Made by a program: the position numbers and the translations under genes. From Lachnospiraceae bacterium (GTDB taxonomy: Bacteria; Bacillota; Clostridia; Lachnospirales; Lachnospiraceae), in assembly GCA_900771995.1 (NCBI GenBank), contig CAAGQC010000038.1:1-33146 (forward strand): a stretch of DNA of 33,146 nt, given 5' to 3'. The notes beneath the pieces were generated by a model. The model was given only the letters and a program-made list of their open reading frames with translations, was not told the DNA's origin and did no database searches. Each line of letters opens with the position of its first letter. Position 1 is the first letter of the stretch. Shown here piece after piece: positions 1 through 7,868 of this stretch.

Positions 1-16
1 AAGGAATCCGTAAATA

Positions 17-50
17 AACTCCCAGAGAAACACATTCCGCTCCGGGAGTT
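17..50 (-). terminator. Rho-independent terminator after the HD-GYP gene
   Basis: Two 11-base arms (17-27 and 40-50) pair with one G-U wobble around a 12-base loop. On the minus strand the hairpin is followed by TTTATTT. It lies about 40 bases beyond the stop codon of the HD-GYP gene, so it probably ends that transcript. Confidence 0.7.
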
Positions 51-90
51 CGTCCGGTTTAGAAAAATATTTATTTCACTAACTTTCTAT

Positions 91-1200
91 TTACAGAATA
101 ATTATATTCGCACATTTCACATCATTGGCGAGGTCGTATACTTTGCCGGTGGTAAGGCCCAGCACCTTGGGGCGCAGGACTGCATTGGGGACATTCTCCA
201 CGACCCGGGCAGTCTCGCCGTTGCTCAGTGCCACATCCGTACCCACCGGATAGAGAATGACGCTTTCCAGGAAACAACGCATCACCGTAATATCCAGTTC
301 TTCCGTCATGGACATGATCATTTCCACGGCATCTCTGGGGGAAAACGGCTTCTTATAGGGCCGTTCCGTCACCAGTGCATCATAAATATCCGATACCGAG
401 ATTAACCGGGCAAACAAATCAATCTTATCCCCCGTGACACCCATGGGATAACCCTTACCATTCATCTTCTCATGGTGCTGCAATACTCCCAGCTTGATCT
501 CCATGGACAGATCATCCTTGGGCTGCAGGATCCGGTAGCCATATACCGAATGCTGCTTCATAATCGCAAACTCCTCATCCGTCAGCCGCGCTGCCTTGTT
601 CAGGACTTCATTGGGAATCTTCGACTTGCCAATATCGTGCAGCAGTCCCGCAATTCCGATCTCATAGACCTGTTTGTCATCCAGTCCGTATTTTCTTGCC
701 ACAATCATGGACATGGTCGCTACATCCACACTGTGTTTGAAAGTATATTCATCGCTGATCTTCAGCGCACCAATATCCACCGCCACCGCATCATTATCCT
801 CGATGGCCCGCAGCAGATCATCCGTAATACTTCGGGATGCATTGGTAAAATCCGGCGACTGCGTATCCTGATACAGATACTGTACCCCCTGCGCCACGCG
901 GCTGCGCACGCTCTCAGAGATCTGCACCTTGGCCGGATCCTTCACCTTCACCTGCTCGTATTTCTTCTGTAACGGTGCCGGCAGTTCCTGCGGCTTGTCC
1001 GCGTTTACCGGTTTCTCATCTTCTGTACCCTCACAGGTATAGATTCCTGTGACCCCCATTTTCTTCAGCGCATCGATGTGAAAATCCTCCAGTCGGGTAC
1101 GTCTGGCGATCAGCACACGGCCTGCACGGTCTATGATCGCCTGATCGATCATCATCCCCGGCTGCACGATACGCAGCGGAACATATTTCCTCCTGATCAT
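91..1200 (-). CDS. HD-GYP domain cyclic-di-GMP phosphodiesterase
   Basis: A 369-residue cytoplasmic protein with no membrane segment. The C-terminal half is a complete HD-GYP domain: H156, the HD pair H188-D189 with K192, H217, H242-H243, then GYP at 250-252 and D271. HD-GYP enzymes hydrolyse cyclic di-GMP to pGpG or GMP using a two- or three-metal centre; the visible ligands suggest an active enzyme. Residues 1-60 form a small N-terminal domain found ahead of many clostridial HD-GYP modules, joined by a charged, proline-containing linker. The ATG at 1200 is preceded by AAGGGG and AAGGG. The gene diverges from the C39 peptidase gene and ends at a terminator (17-50), so it is probably monocistronic. 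In a motile bacterium a role in the motile-to-sessile switch is plausible but inferred. Confidence 0.92.
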   Translation of the reverse strand: MIRRKYVPLRIVQPGMMIDQAIIDRAGRVLIARRTRLEDFHIDALKKMGVTGIYTCEGTEDEKPVNADKPQELPAPLQKKYEQVKVKDPAKVQISESVRSRVAQGVQYLYQDTQSPDFTNASRSITDDLLRAIEDNDAVAVDIGALKISDEYTFKHSVDVATMSMIVARKYGLDDKQVYEIGIAGLLHDIGKSKIPNEVLNKAARLTDEEFAIMKQHSVYGYRILQPKDDLSMEIKLGVLQHHEKMNGKGYPMGVTGDKIDLFARLISVSDIYDALVTERPYKKPFSPRDAVEMIMSMTEELDITVMRCFLESVILYPVGTDVALSNGETARVVENVPNAVLRPKVLGLTTGKVYDLANDVKCANIIIL

Positions 1201-1240
1201 CGGTCCCTTCCCCTTTCCGAATGATTTTGGTTTATGCTTT

Positions 1241-1269
1241 ATTGTACCATACCTTCATGGAATCTTAAA
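1241..1269 (-). promoter_or_regulatory. Candidate sigma-A promoter of the HD-GYP gene
   Basis: On the minus strand an extended -10, TGG-TACAAT (-10 hexamer at plus positions 1241-1246), lies 17 bases downstream of a weak -35, TTTAAG. It gives a leader of about 35 bases before the ATG. The -35 matches only about half of the consensus. Confidence 0.4.
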
Positions 1270-1388
1270 GATATCTGTCCAAAATCTTAAAACTGCTTAA
1301 AAGACTTTTTATCAGACATTCCTTTATACTCTTCTATAGAAAAAGACGGTTATTTTGTCAAAAAAAGGTTCTCTTGGGAGGGATTTTT

Positions 1389-2333
1389 ATGAATACAAAT
1401 GTAGTGCATCCGGTACCGGTGCAGCAACAGCACCGCCGCAGAATTTCCAGACAGGAGATGCTCCGCCGGAAGCGGGCCAGACGCAGGAGAAAACGCATCG
1501 CCCGCTTCTTCCGCATTTCCGTTGCTGTTTTACTGGTTCTCACCGCGGTCTCTTTCTGGCAGGATTACGGCAGCGAGATCCTGCCTGCGGTCAATCATCT
1601 GTATTATCAGCTGTCCGCCCGCTATGATCTACCGGTGTCCCAATATGATTTTACCGCGCTGCGGGAGGAAAAAGAATCCGCTTCCGCCGGAAGTCTCTCT
1701 TCTGCCGACAACGACAACATCACAGAAGCCCTGACAGAACTTGCGGAAAACAACCCGGAAGCAGCAGATTTCGTGGCAGATTATCCCAACCGGCAAAATT
1801 ATCTGGGGCAGTCCATCGACCTCACTTCCGATGTCATCATCGGACAGGTTCCTCTGCTCCTGCAGTGGGACAGGCGCTGGGGCTATGAATCCTTCGGAGA
1901 CAGCATTATCGGCCTCGCCGGCTGCGGTCCCACCTGTCTGTCCATGGCTTATGTATATTTCACCCGGGACTTAAACGGTACACCGAGAGAGATTGCTTCC
2001 TATTGTGAAAAAAACGGATATTATACGGAATACGGCACCAGCTGGTCCCTGTGGACCGACGGCCTGGCAGCTCTGGGACTGTCCGGCAAAGAATTGCCCT
2101 TAAATGAAAGCAGTATGAAAAAAGCCCTGGATCAGGGCAAGCTTATCGTATGCAGCATGCGGCCGGGAGATTTCACCACCTCCGGCCACTATATCCTGCT
2201 CTATGGTTATGATGACACGGGCTTCTGCATCAAGGATCCCAACCGGGTAAGCAACAGTTCCCGCACCTGGGACTATGCCACCCTTTCCCCGCAGATCAAG
2301 AATCTGTGGACCATCAGCCCCACTGGTTTCTGA
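1389..2333 (+). CDS. Membrane-anchored C39-family cysteine peptidase
   Basis: The only plus-strand gene. An in-frame TTG at 1374 lies inside the ribosome binding site (GGGAGGG, 1376-1382), so the ATG at 1389 is the likely start, giving 314 residues. A very basic cytoplasmic N-terminus (residues 16-40, mostly Arg/Lys) precedes one membrane segment (about 41-57). A linker leads to a Peptidase_C39_2-type domain (about 150-310): catalytic Cys179 in GCGPTC, His267 in GHYILLYG and Asp283 in KDP. The topology puts the peptidase outside the membrane. Double-glycine bacteriocin exporters carry related domains fused to ABC transporters, but no transporter or peptide gene is adjacent, so the substrate is unknown. 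The stop codon overlaps the 3' end of the convergent kinase-like gene by 20 bases. Confidence 0.85.
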   Translation: MNTNVVHPVPVQQQHRRRISRQEMLRRKRARRRRKRIARFFRISVAVLLVLTAVSFWQDYGSEILPAVNHLYYQLSARYDLPVSQYDFTALREEKESASAGSLSSADNDNITEALTELAENNPEAADFVADYPNRQNYLGQSIDLTSDVIIGQVPLLLQWDRRWGYESFGDSIIGLAGCGPTCLSMAYVYFTRDLNGTPREIASYCEKNGYYTEYGTSWSLWTDGLAALGLSGKELPLNESSMKKALDQGKLIVCSMRPGDFTTSGHYILLYGYDDTGFCIKDPNRVSNSSRTWDYATLSPQIKNLWTISPTGF

Positions 2334-2907
2334 CAATATCCGCCAGGATCTTTGCCGTGCCGTCGATGCCGAACCGGCTGCTGTCGATCATGATATCCTT
2401 ATGGTCGAAGACACTCTGCCATCCGGGAATATAGGCCTTGTGGTAACGGTTTCTGGCGGCATCCACATCCCGCATCATCTTTTTCGCGGTCTGGGGATCC
2501 ATCTGGAGATTCTCCACACAGTTTTTCAGGCGGGCTTCATCGGGAGCGTAGACGTACACATTCAGGTGATTCGGCATATCCTCCAGAATGTAGTCCGCAC
2601 ACCGTCCCACGATGATGCAGGAGCCTTTGGCTGCGAAATCCCGGATGATATTTTTCTGCGTATAGAAGATCTCATCCTTCAGGCTGGACATTCCCATACC
2701 CAGAGGATATTGTCTGCGGAAAAAGGTGGATTTCATGCTTTCTTCCTCATCACTGATGATGGATACCGGCAATCCCATACGCTTCGCCGTAGCTTCTACA
2801 ATATCTCTGTCCAGGAATTCTATTCCCAGCATTCCGGACAGTTCCCTGGCAATGGAACGTCCCATACTTCCGAATTGTCTTGAAATCGTAATCACATACT
2901 GTTCCAT
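2314..2907 (-). CDS. Cytidylate kinase-like family protein
   Basis: A 197-residue protein of the cytidylate_kin2-like family common in Clostridia. The start has the family pattern ITISRQFGSMGRSIA, where true CMP kinases have a canonical P-loop (GxxxxGK). Here the Lys is replaced, giving FGSMGRS. The segment IEFLDRDIVEATA and the central GRCADYIL match the nucleoside monophosphate kinase fold. CMP kinase activity is not certain, and a separate housekeeping cmk is usual in these genomes. The ATG has AGAGGA five bases upstream. It is the last gene after the amino-acid ABC transporter genes, 37 bases beyond the second permease, so co-transcription is likely. Its 3' end overlaps the convergent C39 peptidase gene. 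Confidence 0.85.
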   Translation of the reverse strand: MEQYVITISRQFGSMGRSIARELSGMLGIEFLDRDIVEATAKRMGLPVSIISDEEESMKSTFFRRQYPLGMGMSSLKDEIFYTQKNIIRDFAAKGSCIIVGRCADYILEDMPNHLNVYVYAPDEARLKNCVENLQMDPQTAKKMMRDVDAARNRYHKAYIPGWQSVFDHKDIMIDSSRFGIDGTAKILADIVRNQWG

Positions 2908-2944
2908 GAATATCCTCTTTTCTTTTTCTGCTTATGGCTTACCC

Positions 2945-3709
2945 TTAATCCGCCGTCACGCGTACCGGTCTCTTCCGCCGTTTCTGCATGGAACGCACCA
3001 CACAGGACAGGGTATAATTGATGATAAAATAAATCAATGCAGCTACTCCAAACAGTACAAATACATCCGATACATTTACATTGCCGGTACCATTGTAGCG
3101 GCTGGCTGCGGACAGCAGCTGTTTCGTCCGGGCCATCAGTTCGATGGTGGCCACGTTGGCCAGGTAGGAAGAATCCTTGATGGTAGTGATAACCTGACTT
3201 AACAGGGTAGGAATAACATTCCGGTAGGCCTGGGGCAGAATAATGTAGATCATGACCTGTACCACATTGAAGCCCTGTGCATGCCCGGCCTCAAACTGGC
3301 CGTGTGCGATGGAGTTCAGGCCGCCGCGGATGATCTCCGCAATAACGGAAGAAGTAAACAGGATCAGGGCTACCGCTGCCTTGAATAACAGCTTGGTCTC
3401 CACGGTGGTCAGCCCGAATAATTTCCGGTTAAACAACTCCGGGCAGGGACAGAACACCAGGCAGATGAAGATCCACAACAGTAACGGAGTATTTCGAAAT
3501 ACTTCTATGTATACGGTGGCAATAACGCCGAATATTTTCGTCTTTTTGCCTGTGCAGTAATTTCTGCACAGTGCCAGTATGGAACCGATGACAATGCCAA
3601 GTACCACGGCGATCAGCGCAATGATCAGGGTGAATACCGTGCCCTTTAAAATATAGGCCAAGACACCTTTCTGACCCAGAATGGAAAAACTCGCTTCCAG
3701 ATTACTCAT
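2945..3709 (-). CDS. Polar amino-acid ABC transporter permease (second permease)
   Basis: A 254-residue inner-membrane permease of the His/Glu/Gln (HisM/GltK) type, with about five membrane segments. The EAA loop that docks on the ATPase is visible as EAGHAQGF followed by ILPQAYRNVIP around residues 135-165. The start codon lies inside the preceding permease gene: ATGAGTAA overlaps its stop by 8 bases, so the two are translationally coupled and probably form a heterodimer. The C-terminus is basic (KRRKRPVR). Substrate specificity cannot be read from the sequence; the four-gene order ATPase, binding protein, permease, permease resembles gluABCD-type glutamate systems. Confidence 0.92.
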   Translation of the reverse strand: MSNLEASFSILGQKGVLAYILKGTVFTLIIALIAVVLGIVIGSILALCRNYCTGKKTKIFGVIATVYIEVFRNTPLLLWIFICLVFCPCPELFNRKLFGLTTVETKLLFKAAVALILFTSSVIAEIIRGGLNSIAHGQFEAGHAQGFNVVQVMIYIILPQAYRNVIPTLLSQVITTIKDSSYLANVATIELMARTKQLLSAASRYNGTGNVNVSDVFVLFGVAALIYFIINYTLSCVVRSMQKRRKRPVRVTAD

Positions 3710-4430
3710 TGTCCGTCACCGTCCCTTCTGTTCTCTGAAACGTCACCCGCTGGTCTCTCTTCTTCAGATGAATCTCCCAGACACTGGCGGTCTTGGAGAG
3801 AGGGTAACATATAATGAAAAATAACAGGCCGCTGACCAGATAGGCCGGAGCATAGGCACCACCGGTATTTTCACCGGTGACAAAACTGTAAGTCAGCGAG
3901 ATCAGATCTGCTCCGCCGATAATATACAGGCAGGAGGTATTTTTGATCAGGTTCACGATCTGGTTTACCATGGGCGGCAGGATGATCTTAATGCTCTGGG
4001 GCAGGATGATGTAATACATCCGCTCCACGTAGGTAAATCCCTGGGACACAGCCGCCTCGAACTGTCCCCTGGGAACGGCTTCGATGCCGGCGCGTACCAC
4101 CTCAGCCATATAGGCTCCGGTGTATACGCCCAGTGCAACGATACCGGTAGGCAGGATTCCGATGCTGTGACCGGAAAACGCCAGTGCATAGTAGAAGAAA
4201 CACAGCTGCAGCAAAATCGGTGTATTCTGCATGATCTCCACATATACTCTGCTGATGACCTGCAGTCCCTTTTTCCCGCTGGTAGCCATCAGGCCGAAGA
4301 TCACACCCAGTGCCAGAGACAGCAGGATCGCGAAAAATGCTGTCTCCACAGTATTCAGAAGTCCTAACAGGAATGTGCTCCTGTACGCCCAGACCTTGCC
4401 CCAGGCTCTTGCTGAAATAATACCAGACAT
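3702..4430 (-). CDS. Polar amino-acid ABC transporter permease (first permease)
   Basis: A 242-residue permease of the same family as its downstream neighbour. Hydrophobic segments lie near residues 18-45, 65-90, 95-115, 165-185 and 200-215. The EAA motif reads EAAVSQGF, then ILPQSIKIILPP. The ribosome binding site GGGAGG precedes the ATG by eight bases. The gene overlaps the second permease by 8 bases (3702-3709). A long hairpin (4459-4502) separates it from the binding-protein gene upstream. Confidence 0.92.
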   Translation of the reverse strand: MSGIISARAWGKVWAYRSTFLLGLLNTVETAFFAILLSLALGVIFGLMATSGKKGLQVISRVYVEIMQNTPILLQLCFFYYALAFSGHSIGILPTGIVALGVYTGAYMAEVVRAGIEAVPRGQFEAAVSQGFTYVERMYYIILPQSIKIILPPMVNQIVNLIKNTSCLYIIGGADLISLTYSFVTGENTGGAYAPAYLVSGLLFFIICYPLSKTASVWEIHLKKRDQRVTFQRTEGTVTDNE

Positions 4431-4458
4431 AGTGTTTCCTCCCAGTTCCTCTTAATTT

Positions 4459-4502
4459 CCACAGCGTCCTGCCTGACGTATCATGCTCTCCGGACGCCGT
4501 GG
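4459..4502 (-). promoter_or_regulatory. Intercistronic hairpin between binding-protein and permease genes
   Basis: Arms 4459-4469 and 4492-4502 pair over 11 bases, with one G-U wobble in the minus-strand RNA, around a 22-base loop. No U-tract follows, so it is not a typical terminator. Such hairpins behind ABC binding-protein genes are known to protect the upstream mRNA from 3' exonucleases and raise the binding-protein to permease ratio. That role is inferred here from position. Confidence 0.6.
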
Positions 4503-4519
4503 GTGATTCCTGCTTTGTC

Positions 4520-5446
4520 TTACTCTAATCCGTTCTCAGTGATCAGGCTGTCAATAGTGCCGTCTGCCAGCCATCCCTGTACCAGTTCATCCACATATGC
4601 GGAGAAGCCGGAGCCCTTGGTGGTAGCTACGCCATATTCCTGAGGAGAGAACTTATCATCAATGTAAGAACGTCCGTCGGTCTTGTAGATGGCCAGAATG
4701 GACTTATCTACACAGAAGGCATCTACTTCACCGGCACTCAGTGCGGTAGAAATAGCGGGATAGTCATCATACTGCTGGAAAGAGATTCCGGTGGTCCACA
4801 GTGCGGGATCAAAGGTATCTGCATCAAATCCGCTGCCATCGATCAGTCCTGCATCGATCATAGCCTTTACCAGTGCTTTTGCAGAGGTGGAACCGGAAGA
4901 TACGCCGACCTTCTTGTCTACCAGATCTGCCAGAGAACTGATGCCGCTCTTATCCTCTACCAGCACGGTTACATAGTCTGTAAAATAAGGTGTGGAAAAA
5001 TCCCAGCTCTGTTTTCTCTCATCGGTAATGGTGAAAGTAGCCAGTACACAGTCAATATCGCCGGAGTCCAGAAGTTCGGTTCTGGTAGCTGCGGTCACGG
5101 CAGTGAACTCTATGTCCACACCAAGACTTTCTGCGATCTTTTCTGCCAGAGTGATCTCCAGTCCGGAGTATTCACCGGTCAGGGTGTCCTGAAAACCGAA
5201 GCCTACCACAGCATTTTTTACACCGACTCTTAAGACGCCACGATCTACGATAGCCTGTACGTCTGCTGCCAGCTCGCCGTCTGCTGCGGGAGCTTCTGCG
5301 GATGCCGTTGCCACTGCCGCACTGCTTTCTGCAGTGGGTGCTGCTGCCTCAGAAGCCGGAGCATCGGAGCTGCCACATCCGGTGAACAGGGTTGCCGTCA
5401 TTGCCATAACTGCTGCCAGTGCAGTCCATTTTCTCAGATTTTTCAT
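4520..5446 (-). CDS. Amino-acid ABC transporter substrate-binding lipoprotein
   Basis: A 308-residue secreted lipoprotein. The signal peptide ends in the lipobox LFTGC with Cys24 as the lipidation site, followed by an Ala/Ser-rich tether (about residues 25-60). The remainder is a type II periplasmic-binding fold (SBP_bac_3): RGVLRVGVKN near residue 70, LTGEYSGLEI, and the ligand-contact region TAATRTELLDSGDIDCVLATF. It captures a polar amino acid outside the cell and delivers it to the two permeases. The ligand is not decidable from motifs; glutamate, aspartate or glutamine are the likely candidates. GGAGG stands eight bases before the ATG. Confidence 0.92.
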   Translation of the reverse strand: MKNLRKWTALAAVMAMTATLFTGCGSSDAPASEAAAPTAESSAAVATASAEAPAADGELAADVQAIVDRGVLRVGVKNAVVGFGFQDTLTGEYSGLEITLAEKIAESLGVDIEFTAVTAATRTELLDSGDIDCVLATFTITDERKQSWDFSTPYFTDYVTVLVEDKSGISSLADLVDKKVGVSSGSTSAKALVKAMIDAGLIDGSGFDADTFDPALWTTGISFQQYDDYPAISTALSAGEVDAFCVDKSILAIYKTDGRSYIDDKFSPQEYGVATTKGSGFSAYVDELVQGWLADGTIDSLITENGLE

Positions 5447-5557
5447 AATTTTTTCCTCCTTTTATTCCCTTACTTATATATCTAAACACGAAGCCTTCTG
5501 ACTGACCTGATGTAAATTGCGGCTCCGTGGTCAGACCTGTGAATGTAGTACCGCTGC

Positions 5558-6280
5558 CTAGCGGATGATCTTGCCAAGGAACTGTTTCACACGTTCATTG
5601 GAAGGATTATCGAAGAAATGATCCGGTGTGCCTTCCTCGATGATCTGTCCGTCCGCCATGAATACCACCCGGTCCGCCACCTGTCTGGCAAATCCCATCT
5701 CATGGGTAACAACTACCATGGTGATATTTTCCTTTGCCAGCTTGATCATGACATCCAGTACTTCCTGGATTGTCTCCGGATCCAGTGCGGAAGTCGGCTC
5801 ATCAAAGAGGATGATCTTCGTCTGTGCACACAGGGCTCTGGCAATGGCGATTCTCTGCTGCTGTCCACCGGAAAGAGTGGTGGGATATACATGTGCCTTA
5901 TCCCTCAGCCCTACCACATCCAGATAGTGATAAGCCAGATCCTCGGCTTCCTTCTTGCTCTTGTGGTGCAGCTTCATGGGTGCTATGGTCAGGTTCTTCA
6001 GTACCGTCATATGCGGATACAGGTTGAACTGCTGAAATACCATGGAGATGGACTCCCGTATGATCTTCGTCTTGTTCCCATGGGTCAGCTTCTGCCCGTC
6101 TATGTACACATTTCCGCTGGTAGGCTCCTCCAGGAAATTCATGCATCGCACGGTGGTGGATTTACCGGAACCGGAGGGTCCGATGATAACCAGCTTCTCG
6201 CCTTCTTTTACTTCCAGATTTACATTTTTCAGTACCTGGAGATCTCCGAAATTCTTACAAACATTTTCCAGTCTGATCAT
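5558..6280 (-). CDS. Amino-acid ABC transporter ATP-binding protein
   Basis: A 240-residue ABC ATPase of the polar amino-acid (GlnQ/HisP) class, full length. Walker A is GPSGSGKS at 34-41, Q-loop Gln83, signature LSGGQ at 136-140, Walker B ILFDEP at 157-162 and the switch His193. The family-specific segment VFQQFNLYPHMTVLKN is present. It is the first gene of the transporter operon; the start has GGAGGAG six bases upstream. The preceding 70 bases contain a strong terminator-like hairpin (6327-6361) and, above it, a promoter, so expression is probably controlled by read-through. Confidence 0.95.
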   Translation of the reverse strand: MIRLENVCKNFGDLQVLKNVNLEVKEGEKLVIIGPSGSGKSTTVRCMNFLEEPTSGNVYIDGQKLTHGNKTKIIRESISMVFQQFNLYPHMTVLKNLTIAPMKLHHKSKKEAEDLAYHYLDVVGLRDKAHVYPTTLSGGQQQRIAIARALCAQTKIILFDEPTSALDPETIQEVLDVMIKLAKENITMVVVTHEMGFARQVADRVVFMADGQIIEEGTPDHFFDNPSNERVKQFLGKIIR

Positions 6281-6326
6281 TTTGCTCCTCCATTCTGCAT
6301 TCCGGGAAGGAATTTTTGTAACAGAA

Positions 6327-6361
6327 AAAGGCGCTTTTACCAGTCTGGTAAAAACGCCTTT
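6327..6361 (-). terminator. Strong bidirectional terminator / possible leader attenuator
   Basis: Arms 6327-6343 and 6345-6361 pair over 17 positions with a single mismatch. On the minus strand the hairpin ends in GCGCC followed by TTTTT; on the plus strand it is followed by TTTGTTTTT. It lies about 70 bases beyond the S41 peptidase stop and 47 bases before the ABC ATPase start. It can end the peptidase transcript, attenuate the ABC operon, or both. Confidence 0.85.
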
Positions 6362-6376
6362 GTTTTTATGGGTTAC

Positions 6377-6405
6377 ATATTATACAATTTTGTACGTTTT
6401 GTCAA
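6377..6405 (-). promoter_or_regulatory. Sigma-A promoter ahead of the amino-acid ABC operon
   Basis: A perfect -35 TTGACA (plus 6400-6405) is followed on the minus strand by a perfect TATAAT (6379-6384) at a short 15-base spacing, or by TAATAT (6377-6382) at the normal 17. Transcription would begin near 6370, about ten bases before the 6327-6361 hairpin. It is the only convincing promoter for the ABC genes. Confidence 0.65.
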
Positions 6406-6433
6406 CACTTTTTTATTTTATTATTTTGTATTG

Positions 6434-7735
6434 TTATTTCATCAGATCCTGCAGAACCTCTTTTGCCTTCTCCAGCTGATTGTCTACAGGGTCATCGCTG
6501 TTGTAGTAAGCCTCCCCGTCGAACTCGCATACCACATCCGGTTCGATACCGGTTCCGTGGATGTTGCGTCCATTGGGCGTATAGTAGGCACTGATGGTGA
6601 TCTTGATGGCGGATCCGTCGGTAAAGGGCATGATCTGCTGTACGATTCCCTTGCCGAAAGTAGTGGTGCCTACCAGCGTTCCGATTCCATAATCCTGGAT
6701 TGCTCCCGCCAGGATCTCGGAGGCGCTGGCGCTGTTCATGTCCACCAGTACTACCAGAGGCACTTCCAGAGGAGTCTTACCGTCACAGGTATACTCCGTG
6801 CGCTTGCCTGCCTTATCCTCGGTATATACGATCATTCCTTCCGGAAGCAGCTTTCTCGCGATCCTTACCACTGCATCCAGACTTCCGCCGGGATTGCCGC
6901 GCAGATCCAGAATCAGTCCCTCCATGCCGGAGCCCTTTACAGTCGCCAGTGCATCCGTAAACTGGTCGATGGTCACATCGTCGAACTCCACGATCTGAAT
7001 ATATGCCATATTGTCATCCAGCATCTCGTATTTTACGGTCGGGCTCTCTACTTTGGCTCTCTCCACGGTAACATGCAGATAATCTCCCGCTCCCTGTCTG
7101 ACAATGGTCAGATCCACCGTAGTACCTTCTTCGCCGCGGATCAGGTTCACCGCTTCCGTCAGTGTCTTGCCTGCGGTAGACACGCCGTCCACCTCATAGA
7201 TGATATCGTTGGCCCGCAGGTCCACGTCCGCTGCCGGAGCTCCCTCGATCACGCCGCTGATCTTCGGCAGATTGGTCTCGGAATCCATGCTGACGTAAGC
7301 ACCGATGCCGTAGTAGATTCCCTGGGTCTGTTCCGTCAGTTCGTTCAGTTCCTCCGCCGTGTAATACTCAGAATACGGATCGTCCAGAGAATCCATCAGT
7401 CCCCGGAACATGCCGTCCTCCAGCTGCTCATTGGTGACATCGCTGAGATAAAAATTCTCCTTCACGGTATCCTCTAACAGTTGTAGCTTTTTGATCGACT
7501 GCGCATTAACTGCGGAATCCTCTCCGTAGGATACCTGAGCCGACACATCGTCCTTCATGGTCACGATGCTGTGGATCTGAAAAGCGATAAAGATACCGCC
7601 CACGATCAGCAGCGTCGCCGCAAATCCTACGATCAGGCCGCTGAGAAACAGTCCTTTTTTCTCGCCGTTATTTGCCGCCGGAGTTCCCGCTGCCTGTTCT
7701 TCGGTGACATTCTCCAATTCCTTATTTTCCTCCAT
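6434..7735 (-). CDS. S41 family C-terminal processing peptidase (CtpB-like)
   Basis: Start chosen at the ATG at 7735, which has AGGAGG six bases upstream. The in-frame extension to 7813 runs through repeat-like intergenic DNA and is unlikely to be translated. The 433-residue product has a cytoplasmic N-terminus, one membrane segment (about 29-53), a PDZ domain (about 135-215) and an S41 domain. The catalytic dyad is Ser337 in NSASASEI and Lys362 in TFGKG, 25 residues apart as in CtpB and Prc. LILDLRGNPGG is also present. It should cleave extracytoplasmic proteins near their C-termini. Its position downstream of ftsE-ftsX and a cell-wall hydrolase matches the B. subtilis ftsEX-ctpB neighbourhood. 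A 200-base structured intergenic region separates it from the M23 gene. Confidence 0.92.
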   Translation of the reverse strand: MEENKELENVTEEQAAGTPAANNGEKKGLFLSGLIVGFAATLLIVGGIFIAFQIHSIVTMKDDVSAQVSYGEDSAVNAQSIKKLQLLEDTVKENFYLSDVTNEQLEDGMFRGLMDSLDDPYSEYYTAEELNELTEQTQGIYYGIGAYVSMDSETNLPKISGVIEGAPAADVDLRANDIIYEVDGVSTAGKTLTEAVNLIRGEEGTTVDLTIVRQGAGDYLHVTVERAKVESPTVKYEMLDDNMAYIQIVEFDDVTIDQFTDALATVKGSGMEGLILDLRGNPGGSLDAVVRIARKLLPEGMIVYTEDKAGKRTEYTCDGKTPLEVPLVVLVDMNSASASEILAGAIQDYGIGTLVGTTTFGKGIVQQIMPFTDGSAIKITISAYYTPNGRNIHGTGIEPDVVCEFDGEAYYNSDDPVDNQLEKAKEVLQDLMK

Positions 7736-7761
7736 AAATCCTCCTTTTATTTTACGGGCTT

Positions 7762-7868
7762 GCGTTGCTTCTCCACATTCTTGCCGCAACACGCATTTCT
7801 TCGTGCTTCGCACTCTCGGAATGCTGCATACATTCGCATTCCGGGCTATCGCCCTACATGCTCATGTA
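7762..7868. repeat. Chain of small hairpins upstream of the S41 gene
   Basis: The hairpins in order are: GCGTTGC with GCAACACGC (7762-7794, two-base bulge); GTGC-TTC-GCAC (7803-7813); CGGAATGC with GCATTCCG (7817-7824 / 7836-7843); GGGC-TATC-GCCC (7843-7854); and TACATG-CT-CATGTA (7855-7868). There is no convincing coding potential. The part from 7817 onward belongs to the shared element described at 7817-7936. Confidence 0.65.

Noticed and set aside
472..972. Long open frames on the plus strand inside the HD-GYP gene, and similar long antisense frames inside uvrA, glmM, cdaR, the ABC ATPase and uvrB
   Set aside because: They lie wholly opposite well-supported genes, have His/Ile/Gln-rich or Ser/Arg-rich composition typical of antisense readings, no recognisable motifs and no ribosome binding sites.
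5447..5557. CTGACC/GGTCAG pairing in the gap between the ABC ATPase and binding-protein genes
   Set aside because: Only six base pairs with a 21-base loop, no U-tract and no neighbouring support.
7736..7813. N-terminal extension of the S41 peptidase
   Set aside because: It would translate through the hairpin repeat region. AGGAGG directly before the ATG at 7735 is decisive, and the extension is Cys/Arg-rich and unlike the family.
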